DNA of 64,000 nt from positions 1-64,000 of the forward strand of contig NZ_CP085161.1 of the NCBI RefSeq assembly GCF_022788695.1. The letters are read 5' to 3'. The notes under the pieces were generated by a model. That model saw nothing but the letters and a program-made list of their open reading frames with translations, made no database searches and was not told the origin of the DNA. The position numbers and the translations under genes are program-made. Of this stretch, positions 53,660-62,498 are shown one piece after another; the stretch's first letter is position 1, and each line of letters opens with the position of its first letter. The DNA comes from Pseudosulfitobacter sp. DSM 107133. Lineage in GTDB: Bacteria > Pseudomonadota > Alphaproteobacteria > Rhodobacterales > Rhodobacteraceae.

Positions 53660-54561
53660 TTCCCCCGATTCGCTCTTTTGTTGGTTTGGGCTGATTTTGC
53701 GGCAGCAGCTAACTGGGGCAGTGTTACTGAGCCGGGGTTCAGTGCCACCTGAGTGTTAGAGGCGAGCGCGTTTGCGACGGTCTTTCGGATTGTCCTGCCG
53801 TCGAGGCCGACGAATTCGCCAGCACAGGTGTCGAAACCACGGTCGCTGGTCAGCTCTTCTATCTCAGGATACGTGCTGCTTAGCCCCAACAGGCATTCCC
53901 GCAAAATCGTCTTGCAGGCTTCCTTTCCGGGAAGAGGCACTTCAAGCACCAGATCGCATCGGGAAACGAAGGCATCGTCCACCGCTTCCGGGTAGTTGCT
54001 GGTTGCCACAAACAGCAGGTTCTTGTGAGATTCTGCCAGCAGGTCGAGCTGTACCAGAACGGCGTCCGTGGCTCGATGAATGTCGACAGGGTTGGCATCG
54101 AGGCTTAGCCTAGAGCGGTCCACCGCAAGGGTTTCCACTTCATCTAGCAGGACAATCGTCGGGCCTGCATTGGCAAGTTCTGAAAGTGTTTGCGCGAAGA
54201 GGTCAGTAACCGCTCGCTGCGTTTTCCCCATGGCGGAACTCGTCAAGCCATGCGCTTCAACCTCGACCAGTTGGAAGTTCCCCCCCTTGAAAGCCGCTGC
54301 TGTTCGGTTGGCCAACCCTCGCGCGAGCGACGTTTTGCCCGTTCCGGGTGCGCCAACCAACAGGAGGACGCCATGGAGTGGCAACACGGCTCGGCTCATC
54401 TTTGGTCGCATTGTGAAATTCAGCACCGCCTGAGAGAGCAGGCGCTCCTTTATCTCGGCTTCGACGATGATCGAGTCCCAGAGTTCTGCCAGACCGGGGT
54501 CCGGCAGTGCCGTGATCTTCTGAATTCCTCTAGGTAGGTCGCCCGCAAACGGTGCGTTCAT
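53656..54561 (-). CDS. cap6: TRIP13/Pch2-like AAA+ ATPase (CBASS Cap6)
   Basis: 301 aa. Walker A LLVGAPGTGKTSLARGL, Walker B PTIVLLDEVETLA, a sensor region LLFVATSNYPEAVDDAFVSRCD and a C-terminal lid are present. The sequence resembles TRIP13, which opens HORMA domains and so switches the CBASS system off. It is the first gene of a minus-strand operon (TRIP13, HORMA, HORMA, CD-NTase, NucC). The start at 54561 is 181 bp from the divergent HTH-ImmA gene. Confidence 0.9.
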   Translation of the reverse strand: MNAPFAGDLPRGIQKITALPDPGLAELWDSIIVEAEIKERLLSQAVLNFTMRPKMSRAVLPLHGVLLLVGAPGTGKTSLARGLANRTAAAFKGGNFQLVEVEAHGLTSSAMGKTQRAVTDLFAQTLSELANAGPTIVLLDEVETLAVDRSRLSLDANPVDIHRATDAVLVQLDLLAESHKNLLFVATSNYPEAVDDAFVSRCDLVLEVPLPGKEACKTILRECLLGLSSTYPEIEELTSDRGFDTCAGEFVGLDGRTIRKTVANALASNTQVALNPGSVTLPQLAAAAKSAQTNKRANRGK

Positions 54562-54613
54562 GGCTACTTCCTCTTTTCTTTGCCTGTTTAGCGCCTCGTG
54601 AAGCGACTTGGCG

Positions 54614-54723
54614 GTTTACAAATTTGCCTTTCTTTCGGCTTGCTGTTACAAGTTAGGGACAAAAAGCCGCGCTTTCAAGCATTGTAGTTTACAAAATATC
54701 AATCATATGGGTGAAATGTAAAC
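54614..54723. promoter_or_regulatory. Divergent control region with GTTTACA repeats (CBASS / HTH-ImmA)
   Basis: The 181-bp spacer between the CBASS operon and the HTH-ImmA gene holds GTTTACA at 54614-54620 and 54687-54693 and its inverse TGTAAAC at 54717-54723, with a shorter GTTACA near 54655. The pair 54687/54717 forms an inverted repeat just before the HTH-ImmA ribosome-binding site (GGGAGGA). These are candidate operators for the XRE domain of the neighbouring regulator, acting on both directions. Confidence 0.6.
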
Positions 54724-54742
54724 CACCCACTGGGAGGACGTT

Positions 54743-55804
54743 ATGATTGGCAAGCGACTCAAAGGAGCCCGGGCAGCATCTGGCCTCTCGCTCCGTGCAC
54801 TTTCCGATGCCATGGAGAAAAAGGTGTCCGCTCAAGCCATAGGCAAGTACGAGCGCAATGAAGACATGCCCGGATCGGGCGTGCTGCTAGGTCTTGCCCG
54901 AGCACTCGAGGTCTCTGTGGATTTCCTGCTGAGCGATGACGAGCTTGAGTTGGAGGGCGTGGAGTTTCGCAAGTCAGCCAGCTCGTCAGCCAAGGAGATC
55001 GCGACGATCGAAGCCAAGACGCTCAATATGGTTGAAAAGTACCTCGCCATCGAAAGCTTGCTGAATCTTTCGAGCCAGGAATGGGATGCCCCACACGAAG
55101 CGCCCTACTGGGTGGCCGATGTTCGTGATGCCGAAGACGCGGCTCGCAACATGCGTGCTTCCTGGCAGCTGGGTCACGATCCGATCCCAATGCTTGCTGA
55201 ACTCCTCGAGGAGCACGGGATCAAGGTGTTGTCTTTGGACGTTGATCGGATTGATGGCCTTGCGGCCAAAGTCCGTCGAAAAGAGCATCACTCTGCGCGG
55301 GTGATTATGATCAAGAAGAAGACCTGGTCTGAACGGAAGCGCTTCAGTTTAGCTCACGAACTGGGCCACATGGTTCTTAAGGTCGCTGAAGGATGTGATT
55401 CAGAACGCGCCGCAAATCGATTTGCTGGTGCATTTCTCGTTCCGGCAGAAGTGCTACGGCAGGAGATCGGTGCCCGCAGAACGGACATAAGCATTGGTGA
55501 GCTCATTAGTCTAAAGGATCGGTTTGGCGTCAGCATTCAAGCGCTGACGTATCGATGCAAGGATTTGGACATCATCAACCAGGCAACATTTGCGCGCCTG
55601 TTCAAGGTCTATAAGCAACGGGGTTGGCGCGATGAGCCGTTCGAGGAGCCGAATTCCATTCCTTGGGAACGAGAAGAGCCTGACCGCTTTCAGAGGCTGT
55701 GTTTTCGTGCCCTCTCCGAAGGGTTGATTGGGTTGTCTCGCGCGGCAGAACTTCTCGAAATACGAGTAAAAGAGCTGGAAGAACGGTTGAACCACATGTC
55801 ATAG
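54743..55804 (+). CDS. XRE-ImmA/IrrE regulator-protease next to CBASS
   Basis: 353 aa. An XRE helix-turn-helix lies at residues 1-65 (RLKGARAASGLSLRALSDAM, SAQAIGKYERNEDMP). A linker and then an ImmA/IrrE metallopeptidase follow, with SLAHELGHMVL (HExxH) near 202 and SERAANRFAGAFLVPAE as the second ligand region. GGGAGGA precedes the ATG. It may regulate the divergent CBASS operon, as other ImmA/IrrE-type proteases (CapP) do with CapH, or be the antitoxin of the PIN-domain gene that follows after 7 bp. Confidence 0.8.
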   Translation: MIGKRLKGARAASGLSLRALSDAMEKKVSAQAIGKYERNEDMPGSGVLLGLARALEVSVDFLLSDDELELEGVEFRKSASSSAKEIATIEAKTLNMVEKYLAIESLLNLSSQEWDAPHEAPYWVADVRDAEDAARNMRASWQLGHDPIPMLAELLEEHGIKVLSLDVDRIDGLAAKVRRKEHHSARVIMIKKKTWSERKRFSLAHELGHMVLKVAEGCDSERAANRFAGAFLVPAEVLRQEIGARRTDISIGELISLKDRFGVSIQALTYRCKDLDIINQATFARLFKVYKQRGWRDEPFEEPNSIPWEREEPDRFQRLCFRALSEGLIGLSRAAELLEIRVKELEERLNHMS

Positions 55805-55811
55805 TAGTTAT

Positions 55812-56297
55812 GTGCAAGTTCTTGTTTCCGATACCTCTGTCTTGATTGACATCGAAAGAGCCTCGCTGACCGCGAGGCTTTTTGACCTGCCTTATGAATT
55901 TGTGGTCCCAGATATTCTGTATGAATCGGAACTCCTCGATTGGTTGGGCCCTGATTTGCTCGATCTTGGATTGAAGGTCGAACAACTCACTCCACAAGAA
56001 ACCGCACGTGCAACAGAACTGAAACGGGCGAAAGCAATGCTATCGACGCCAGATGTTTTTGCGTTCTGTTTAGCGGTGGAACGGAATTGGGTACTACTAA
56101 CCGGCGATGGTGCGCTTAGGGCAGAAGCAGAGAGTCAAAAGCTCTCGATGCACGGTGTGTTGTGGGTGTTTGACGAAATGGAAAAACACATGGTTTGTGC
56201 GACAAGCGCGCTAAAAGCGGGTTTGGAGGCCGTTCGTGACCATCCGAGATGCAGACTTCCACAAAAAGAAATCAACCGAAGACTTGCACGATACTAG
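55812..56297 (+). CDS. PIN-domain protein (DUF3368-like)
   Basis: 161 aa from a GTG at 55812 (an out-of-frame ATG lies two bases upstream). PIN catalytic acids: VSDTSVLIDIE (Asp near 7), a Glu in ILYESELLDWL, then LSTPDVFAFCLAVERNWVLLTGDGALR (two Asp). PIN proteins are usually RNases. It follows the XRE-ImmA gene after 7 bp, and together they resemble a toxin (PIN) with a protease-repressor partner. Whether it acts with CBASS is unknown. Confidence 0.78.
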   Translation: MQVLVSDTSVLIDIERASLTARLFDLPYEFVVPDILYESELLDWLGPDLLDLGLKVEQLTPQETARATELKRAKAMLSTPDVFAFCLAVERNWVLLTGDGALRAEAESQKLSMHGVLWVFDEMEKHMVCATSALKAGLEAVRDHPRCRLPQKEINRRLARY

Positions 56298-56449
56298 CCC
56301 TTCGCCACGACGAAATGCCACTCCCACGTGGGCGTAGGAGCCAGCCCGCTGCAACTGTGTCTGCCGATCAAAGTCCGCTCCTGCAATTGACCATTGGAGC
56401 CTTCGCTCCAGCCGCGAACGGCAGCTTCCGACCCTTTGTGCCGAGGGGC

Positions 56450-57433
56450 TTACGACCCCGGCAGATAGAACTCCGTAATCCCTCGCTTGCCCTCGGCGCG
56501 GCCGAGCTGCACGATCACATCGATGGATTTCCGGATGTATTCGCGCACTTCGGCGAAGGTCAGCGGTGTGCCAGCCTGCAGCACCATGATCGCAAGCCGG
56601 TCGATGGCGAGTTCTGCGGTTTCAGCGTGGATTGTAGAGACCGACCCGCCATGGCCGGTGTTGATGGCTTCGAGATAGGTCAGGGCCTCGGCCCCGCGCA
56701 GTTCGCCAACGATGATCCGGTCGGGTCGCATTCGGAGGGAGGCCTGGAGAAGGGCGTTGGCGCTACGTTGCGAGCCGGAACCGCGGTCGGCCAAGAGGGC
56801 GACGGTGTTGGGTTGACCGGGGAAGAGCTCGAAGGCGTCTTCGATGGTGATCAGCCGTTCGCGTTCGCTGACATGAGTCAGAAGGTGGCGGGCGAAAGTG
56901 GTTTTGCCGGTCGAGGTCCCACCGCTGATCAGGACGTTGAGCCGCCCCTCGACCAGGGTCTGCAACGCGGCTTCGAGGTTCTCATCTGCCAGACTGGCGA
57001 TGTTCTTCATTTTCTCGGCGCGGAGCGCGTCCAGCGACACGGCCTTGCCGAAGAGATAGGCCGGGGCGTAGTCCCGGACGCTGCCCGAGGCGAAGAGACG
57101 GATGGTGATCGAGGCACCGCGATCGATGGCGGGCGGTACGGCGACCTGGACCCGAAGCGGACGGCCTGCATATTCTACCTTGCCGGAGACGAGGGGGTTC
57201 TTTTCAGAAACGCGGGCCTTGGCATCGCCGACGATGGTCTGGGCCATGTTGAGGGCTGTGGTCCGATCCACGGTCTGACCTTCGTGGCGCATGGTGGCGT
57301 CGCCTGCGACCTCAAGCCAGACCTTGCCGTCCGGGTTGATCGCGATCTCGACCACGTCATCGCGTCGCAAGAGGTCGCGGAACGGGTCGAGATAGCGCTC
57401 GAGATATGAGGCTGGCGATGCCTGATCCATCAA
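56450..57433 (-). CDS. virB11: VirB11-like T4SS ATPase
   Basis: 327 aa. Walker A LISGGTSTGKTTFARHLL (motif near 161-168), the Asp box RLITIEDAFEL, Walker B-like RIIVGELRGAEAL and the His box GHGGSVSTIHAE are present. It powers pilus assembly and DNA transfer. It is the last gene of the T4SS operon and overlaps virB10 by 4 bp. The defence island begins about 150 bp beyond its stop. Confidence 0.93.
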   Translation of the reverse strand: MMDQASPASYLERYLDPFRDLLRRDDVVEIAINPDGKVWLEVAGDATMRHEGQTVDRTTALNMAQTIVGDAKARVSEKNPLVSGKVEYAGRPLRVQVAVPPAIDRGASITIRLFASGSVRDYAPAYLFGKAVSLDALRAEKMKNIASLADENLEAALQTLVEGRLNVLISGGTSTGKTTFARHLLTHVSERERLITIEDAFELFPGQPNTVALLADRGSGSQRSANALLQASLRMRPDRIIVGELRGAEALTYLEAINTGHGGSVSTIHAETAELAIDRLAIMVLQAGTPLTFAEVREYIRKSIDVIVQLGRAEGKRGITEFYLPGS

Positions 57434-58854
57434 TAAATCACCACATCCCGGTCGACGAGCACGGTGACCGAGGCTCCCTGATCGACATAGATCGTCGGCG
57501 CGATCGACACCTGGTCGGCGATGACCGAGCCGACGGCATCCTGCAGGTCGCTGCCGACATCGCCCAGAACGATGCTGGTGGTTTCATTGTTGGCGCTCTC
57601 GGCTGCCACGGCCGGTGCCGCCCCGATCACGGAAATCAGCGCCGCACCTCCGAAGCGCTCGGCGAACTTGGTGTCGACGAGGCCGGTGAGGCCCGACCGG
57701 CCAAGCTGGTCCCCGCCAACAGCGGCGATTTCCATTGAGGTTCCGTCCGGTGTCAGGACGCGGGTCCAGAGAATGAGGATGCGTTTCTGGTGCATCTCGA
57801 TGCCAGAGCGGTATTGGCCAAAAAGGCGGGAGCCCCGGGGGATCAGGATCCGGTCCCCGGAAAACGCCGGGACCGGTTCGGAGACAACCGCCACAACGGA
57901 GCCCGGCAGGTCGCTGTTGATGGCGGTCTGGAGCGCGGCCTGGATGACGGACCCTTGGGTCAACGTGCGTTCGGGGTGGGTGAGGCGGGTGGCCTCCTGC
58001 ACTTCGAGCGGTCGCGCACTCTGCAGGAACGCCTCATTGCCCGAGAGGACCGGCCCCTCGGTGCCTGCGGCAGCAGGATCGGCCACCGCCGCGCCACTTT
58101 GGCCGCCGCGCGGACCGTCGGCATAGACCACGGCGGGGGATTTGATCTGCGCGGTCAGAAGCTCCTCGGCGACCCGCTCGGCCTCGCGCTGGCGCTGTTC
58201 CTCTTCCTGACGACGGCGTTCTTCGAGTAGGCGCTGATCGGCGATCAGCCCCTCGCGATCGAGCTCAGCCTCGAGCCCCTCGCGCTGCGCCCGTTCGGCA
58301 TCGAGCATGGCCTGCAGACCTTCGATGCGGGCCTCGGTCTGGCGCTGCAGGTTGGCAAGCTCTGCCTCCTTCTCCGCTATAAGTGCTTCCAAGGCCGCCT
58401 TCTGCTCATCGAAGGCCTCGCGCAGGTCGGCAACGGCGGACTGGATTTCCGAGTTGCGGGCGGCCTGGCTGGCGGCAAGGGCCTCGCGGAGCTTGGCGAT
58501 CTCGGCCAGCACCTCGGCGCTCGGCTCGGGGGCAGGGGCGGCGGGCACATCAAGCGCTTCTTCGACGGCGATCAGCGCGTCATTGACCCGTTGTTCGGTC
58601 TCATCGGGTGGAAACTCCAGCCGCCCACCGGTGCCGGGGCGGCGGTCCTGGAAGGTTTCAACATCGGAGGTCTCGAGTGCGCTGTCGCCCTCCTGCAGGC
58701 CGGTGGCCAGGAAATACGCGACCCCGGCCCCGCCAAGGGCGAGGGCGGCGGCGAGGGCACCGACCCCGAGGCTGTTGCCCCGGCGTTTCGATTTGCCGCG
58801 CTGGCTGAACTGGTCGAGACGGTTCTGAAGGTCGGGAGGGGTTTGATCGGCCAT
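57430..58854 (-). CDS. virB10: VirB10/TrbI-like T4SS protein
   Basis: 474 aa from the ATG at 58854 (MADQTPPDLQNRLDQF). One transmembrane helix (LGVGALAAALALGGAGVAYFLA) is followed by a long charged coiled coil (about 110-260) and a C-terminal beta-barrel domain with ILIPRGSRLFGQYRS and GLVDTKFAERFGGAAL. It spans the envelope and links the ATPases to the outer-membrane pore. Confidence 0.93.
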   Translation of the reverse strand: MADQTPPDLQNRLDQFSQRGKSKRRGNSLGVGALAAALALGGAGVAYFLATGLQEGDSALETSDVETFQDRRPGTGGRLEFPPDETEQRVNDALIAVEEALDVPAAPAPEPSAEVLAEIAKLREALAASQAARNSEIQSAVADLREAFDEQKAALEALIAEKEAELANLQRQTEARIEGLQAMLDAERAQREGLEAELDREGLIADQRLLEERRRQEEEQRQREAERVAEELLTAQIKSPAVVYADGPRGGQSGAAVADPAAAGTEGPVLSGNEAFLQSARPLEVQEATRLTHPERTLTQGSVIQAALQTAINSDLPGSVVAVVSEPVPAFSGDRILIPRGSRLFGQYRSGIEMHQKRILILWTRVLTPDGTSMEIAAVGGDQLGRSGLTGLVDTKFAERFGGAALISVIGAAPAVAAESANNETTSIVLGDVGSDLQDAVGSVIADQVSIAPTIYVDQGASVTVLVDRDVVIY

Positions 58855-58856
58855 GG

Positions 58857-59579
58857 TCAGTTGCTCACATAGATCGCGCTCTCGTCGCGCCAGGCGCAGA
58901 TCGCCTCGTCGCCGATGCGCAGCGTCCAATAGGTGTTCACCCCGAGAACGCGAACGGTGTTGCCTTGCTGGGTCCAGTTGACTGTGCGCTCGCGGCCTTG
59001 GTCATCGGCCTTGAAGAGGGCGGGCTGGCGACCGTTTTCCGGGAAGACGAAATACGTGTAGCGCCCGTCGTCGTAGATATGGCTGGGGCGGAAATCCCCT
59101 TCGCCGGAGACGCGGTAGTTGTAGTTGCGAGGTGCCTCGAACCCCTTCGGTTGGGTGGCACCCGCCGCACGGCGTTCCTCATCGGGGTAGCGGAAGCGCA
59201 CCTCGAAGAACATGCCTGTGCGGTTCGGGATCGAGCCTTCGCGCAGGTGGAAGGAATAGGTGCGGCGGTTGGTGATCACCGTCATGTTGGTCGAGGTCTG
59301 CGCAACATGCGGTTTGATGGTCAGTACATTGCCAAGCTCGGGGATCGGATCGACCTGAAAGCTTTCGGTGTCGCCGACAATCACTGCTTCAAACCGCTCG
59401 CCCGTCCCGAAATGGATCGTGGTCGAATGCCGAAGATCCGTTTCGATCCGGTAGACCTGGTTCTCGTTATAGACGGCGGTGCGAATGCGGATATCGAGCG
59501 GGCCGCCTTGCGGCGTGGCCTCGGCGAGTGCGGCAACAGGAAGGGCAAGCGCCAGGAGGAGCGCGGGCAGGGATTTCAT
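58857..59579 (-). CDS. virB9: VirB9-like T4SS protein
   Basis: 240 aa. Signal peptide (SLPALLLALALPVAALA), then IRTAVYNENQVYRIE, TYSFHLREG, FEAPRNYNYRVSGEGDFRP and a C-terminal domain ending NTYWTLRIGDEAICAW. It forms the outer-membrane ring with the VirB10 C-terminus. It lies 2 bp upstream of virB10. Confidence 0.92.
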   Translation of the reverse strand: MKSLPALLLALALPVAALAEATPQGGPLDIRIRTAVYNENQVYRIETDLRHSTTIHFGTGERFEAVIVGDTESFQVDPIPELGNVLTIKPHVAQTSTNMTVITNRRTYSFHLREGSIPNRTGMFFEVRFRYPDEERRAAGATQPKGFEAPRNYNYRVSGEGDFRPSHIYDDGRYTYFVFPENGRQPALFKADDQGRERTVNWTQQGNTVRVLGVNTYWTLRIGDEAICAWRDESAIYVSN

Positions 59580-59584
59580 GTTGG

Positions 59585-60265
59585 TCAGTTCTCCAGGGTC
59601 TCGGCGTCGACGCGGTAGGAGGTCACCACGAAGCCCAAGGGGTTGGCCCAGACGTCCTGAAGGCGCTGGCGGGTTTCGGGTTGGAAGTCGTAGCCGACAG
59701 TGGCGACATAGGACCGGGTGACGGTGCGGGTGTCGCGGGGACGGCGGAGCGTGCGGGTGAAGCGGACCTGGGCCACGCCGCGCTCGATCTGGTTCACGGA
59801 CTTGATCACCACCTCGATCTTGGCATCGCGCCCATAGACGGTGATCGGGTAGTCCTCGTTGGTGGAGGACCAGAGATCGCGCAGCGTGCGGGCGGCGTCA
59901 CCATCCGAGCGGTCGAGCACCGAGTTGATGCGTTGCTCGCCATCGGTCAGGTCGTAGGTCTCGCGATCGTCGACATAGGCCACGAGATTGGCCTGGATGA
60001 TGGCGTCGCTCTCGGAAAGGGTCAGCGCTTGGACCGCGGCGACCCGGTCCATCTCGCCGGTTTCCTTGTCGACCACGACAACGAAGGTCTCGGTGGATTT
60101 GAGCGGAAAGAGGCTCGCGCCCGCGACCATGCCGGCCACGCCGACTAGCACGCCTGCCGCGGCGACGAACCAGGCGAAGCGCTCGCGCCGCCTGGGCCCG
60201 TAGATGAAATCCGCCTCAAAGGCGTCGCGGTCAGGCGCGGAGGAACTGGTCACAGTCTTCTTCAA
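59585..60265 (-). CDS. virB8: VirB8-like T4SS protein
   Basis: 226 aa. A cytoplasmic N-terminus, one transmembrane helix (FAWFVAAAGVLVGVAGMVAGASLF) and a periplasmic domain with DDRETYDLTDGEQRINSVLDRSDGD, AQVRFTRTLRRP and YDFQPETRQRLQDVWANPLGF. It is an assembly factor of the inner-membrane complex. Confidence 0.92.
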   Translation of the reverse strand: MKKTVTSSSAPDRDAFEADFIYGPRRRERFAWFVAAAGVLVGVAGMVAGASLFPLKSTETFVVVVDKETGEMDRVAAVQALTLSESDAIIQANLVAYVDDRETYDLTDGEQRINSVLDRSDGDAARTLRDLWSSTNEDYPITVYGRDAKIEVVIKSVNQIERGVAQVRFTRTLRRPRDTRTVTRSYVATVGYDFQPETRQRLQDVWANPLGFVVTSYRVDAETLEN

Positions 60266-60282
60266 AGTAGTGGTCTTTCAAA

Positions 60283-61296
60283 TCAGGGTTTGCGGAAGGC
60301 CTTGGCGGCGGAGAGGAGCGCGCCAGGGCTTTGCCGGATCATCTCGCCGGTCTTCACCACGCCTGTATTGGCCATCTGGTTCAGCTCGTGCGGAGACTTG
60401 CCGGTGACGAGGCGCGAGGTCGCGCCCGTGCCATACTCCCGCGTGTTCACGAAGCCCTGCCGCGCGAGGCCCGTAAGACCCACGGCATTGGACGCAATGC
60501 CCACGACACCGGTGAGGTTGGAGGCGATGTAGGGCACCGAGGCCATGATCCCGGCGCTGAGGATCAGGATCACGAGGAAGGGTAGGATCAGGCTGACGGT
60601 TTCGACATCGCCCGGATCGGCGGAGGCATCGCCAATCGCTTCGGCGATGGCGACGATGATGCCCGCGGCCCCGGCGGCAGCGACAGGCATGAGCGCATAG
60701 CCGATGGTGGCGCGGGTCCAGGCCTCGAAGAGCGACTGGGTGGGCTTGAAGAGCGAGGTCACGATCATGAAGGGGGCGATGACGATCATCAGCGCGAAGA
60801 CGATGCGGGCAAAGGCGATGATCCCGGCGGTGACGGCGGCAAAGACGGCAGAGAGGACGAAGAAGATCGCGCCCAGGACCGCGCCGAAAACCCAGCCTGC
60901 GCGGTCGCCGATCGTGTCGCCATAGGCGGTGATGCGGGCGACCATGTTGTCGAGGCTTGCGTAAACCCCGGCCTCGTCGCCCGACCCGGTGAGGGCCAAG
61001 ATGGAGGCGCCGATAGAGTCGGGGACCTGCGTGACGATGCCATAGATCACGCTGAAATTGTCCCAGCTCTGCGCGAATATCCCGACAAGTGCCACCTTGA
61101 TGCCGAAGGCAAAGCCGGTGCCGAAGGGCAGGGGGCGCAGCTGCATCACGGCGTTGATTCCCAGAAGCACGAGCAGCAGTGTCGCGCCCGCCGAGATGAC
61201 GTTGCCGACCGAGGCTGCGGAAGAGACAAAGCCGTCCTGCGCCACGGTGTTCACCGCGGCGTCGACCTGCCCGAGGATGTCGCGAATGACCCCCAT
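60283..61296 (-). CDS. virB6: VirB6-like T4SS polytopic membrane protein
   Basis: 337 aa with at least five hydrophobic helices (SAGATLLLVLLGINAVMQL; VFGAVLGAIFFVLSAVFAAV; IVFALMIVIAPFMIVTSLF; LILPFLVILILSAGIMA and others). VirB6/TrbL-type proteins form the inner-membrane part of the channel. Its position between virB8 and the virB5 region is typical. Confidence 0.88.
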   Translation of the reverse strand: MGVIRDILGQVDAAVNTVAQDGFVSSAASVGNVISAGATLLLVLLGINAVMQLRPLPFGTGFAFGIKVALVGIFAQSWDNFSVIYGIVTQVPDSIGASILALTGSGDEAGVYASLDNMVARITAYGDTIGDRAGWVFGAVLGAIFFVLSAVFAAVTAGIIAFARIVFALMIVIAPFMIVTSLFKPTQSLFEAWTRATIGYALMPVAAAGAAGIIVAIAEAIGDASADPGDVETVSLILPFLVILILSAGIMASVPYIASNLTGVVGIASNAVGLTGLARQGFVNTREYGTGATSRLVTGKSPHELNQMANTGVVKTGEMIRQSPGALLSAAKAFRKP

Positions 61297-61734
61297 TTAC
61301 TCCGCACATCCTGCGGCAATTTGGGCTTCCAGCTCATCGGCCTTGGCGTAGAGATCCAGCACCTTGAAGGGCAGGTGCGGGGTGTCCGAAGTCTGGAACC
61401 GGGGCAAAGCGTCAAGTGCCTGATCCCAGGTGAACTGGTCCAGCAGGCAGGTGCAGCTTTGCGAGGCGAGCGCCTCTTCGGCGATCAGGATGCGCAGGAT
61501 CGCGCGGTAGCCGTTGCGTAAGTAAGCGGTCTCGGCCAGATCGGCGGGTGGTTTCGGGACACGGCAGGCGTCGCCCTCGTCCCGCGCGATGGCCATCGAA
61601 CTGAAGGGCGTATTGCTGGACGGGTCCGTGCTCGGGGTCTGGGCCAGCGCGGCACAGGGCAGGGCACCGAGCACTAGCGCGGCGAAACCAACGAAGCGAA
61701 TATCCGGGATAGTGAGGCGCATCGACGTGCTCAT
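61297..61734 (-). CDS. Exported hypothetical protein of the T4SS operon
   Basis: 145 aa. Signal peptide (VGFAALVLGALPCAALAQ) and a mature part with Cys residues (DACRVPKPP, SQSCTCLLDQFTWDQAL, AAGCAE). It overlaps virB5 by 4 bp and is immediately upstream of virB6, so it is co-expressed with the secretion system. No named family is recognised; a periplasmic accessory role is likely. Confidence 0.65.
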   Translation of the reverse strand: MSTSMRLTIPDIRFVGFAALVLGALPCAALAQTPSTDPSSNTPFSSMAIARDEGDACRVPKPPADLAETAYLRNGYRAILRILIAEEALASQSCTCLLDQFTWDQALDALPRFQTSDTPHLPFKVLDLYAKADELEAQIAAGCAE

Positions 61735-62498
61735 GGATCCACCGCCATCGAGCGGAACTTGCGCTCATCCGCGAGGGTCGCGGCATCGACAACGCCAAGC
61801 TGGCCGGCACTGACGCCCTGGGCCGCTTCCAGCCGCCAGATTTGAGTCAGGATGATACCCAGCTCGGCGGTGACGCGGGTGTTGAGATCGACGGCGGCTT
61901 TCAGCCCGTCCTGATCGTCGATCAGCCCGACCATGGTTTCGAGCCGTTCAAGGCTCTGGCCTGCCTCTTCGTGGCTTTCCTGCGCCGCGACGGACAGCAT
62001 GGCGCTGGCTCCGGCGGAGGCGGCTATGCGGTTGTCGGCGGGCTGATCCGATCCCGAGAGCGTGCTCAGGCGCTCCGAGGTGAAGCCGCTGCCCGACAGC
62101 ACGCGCTCGACGGAGGCCGAGAGTTCCGCACCGGGATTGAAGCCGCTGAGGAAATCGCCGCTGGCCAAGGACTGCGCGGTGTTGAGAGGAGCCACGAGCT
62201 TGCCGCGCAGCGCGCGGAATTCCTCGACTGTTGCGAAGAGCTCGCCCAACCCGCTGCCCTCGATCAGCGAGGTCAGTTGCGCCTCAAGGTTTGTGAGCTG
62301 CGACAGCTGGGTTTCCAGTTCCAGCCGCATGGTGGCGAGTTGCTGCATCTGGACATTTAGATCCTCAGCCATGTGTTCGAGCTGGGCGACGAGTTGGCCA
62401 AGCTGCGAGCCATCGAAGGTCGGCACGCCCTGAGCCGTGGCGGGCCCGCTGAGCCCGAGCGCGGTGACCGCGGCGGCGGTCAGGAGAAGGTGTCTCAT
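61731..62498 (-). CDS. virB5: VirB5-like T4SS protein
   Basis: 255 aa. Signal peptide (LLLTAAAVTALGLSGPATAQ) and a long helical, Gln/Leu-rich body (LAEDLNVQ-like MAEDLNVQMQQLATMRLELE) as in VirB5/TrbJ minor pilus proteins. The N-terminal motif GVPTFDGSQLG and the C-terminal AAVDLNTRVTAELGIIL recur in the neighbouring transglycosylase. It should sit at the pilus tip or in the periplasm. Confidence 0.82.
   Translation of the reverse strand: MRHLLLTAAAVTALGLSGPATAQGVPTFDGSQLGQLVAQLEHMAEDLNVQMQQLATMRLELETQLSQLTNLEAQLTSLIEGSGLGELFATVEEFRALRGKLVAPLNTAQSLASGDFLSGFNPGAELSASVERVLSGSGFTSERLSTLSGSDQPADNRIAASAGASAMLSVAAQESHEEAGQSLERLETMVGLIDDQDGLKAAVDLNTRVTAELGIILTQIWRLEAAQGVSAGQLGVVDAATLADERKFRSMAVDP

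Noticed and set aside
60278..61309. 343-codon minus-strand frame overlapping virB6
   Set aside because: It is shifted by one frame from virB6 and is extremely Arg/His-rich, while virB6 has clear membrane helices.
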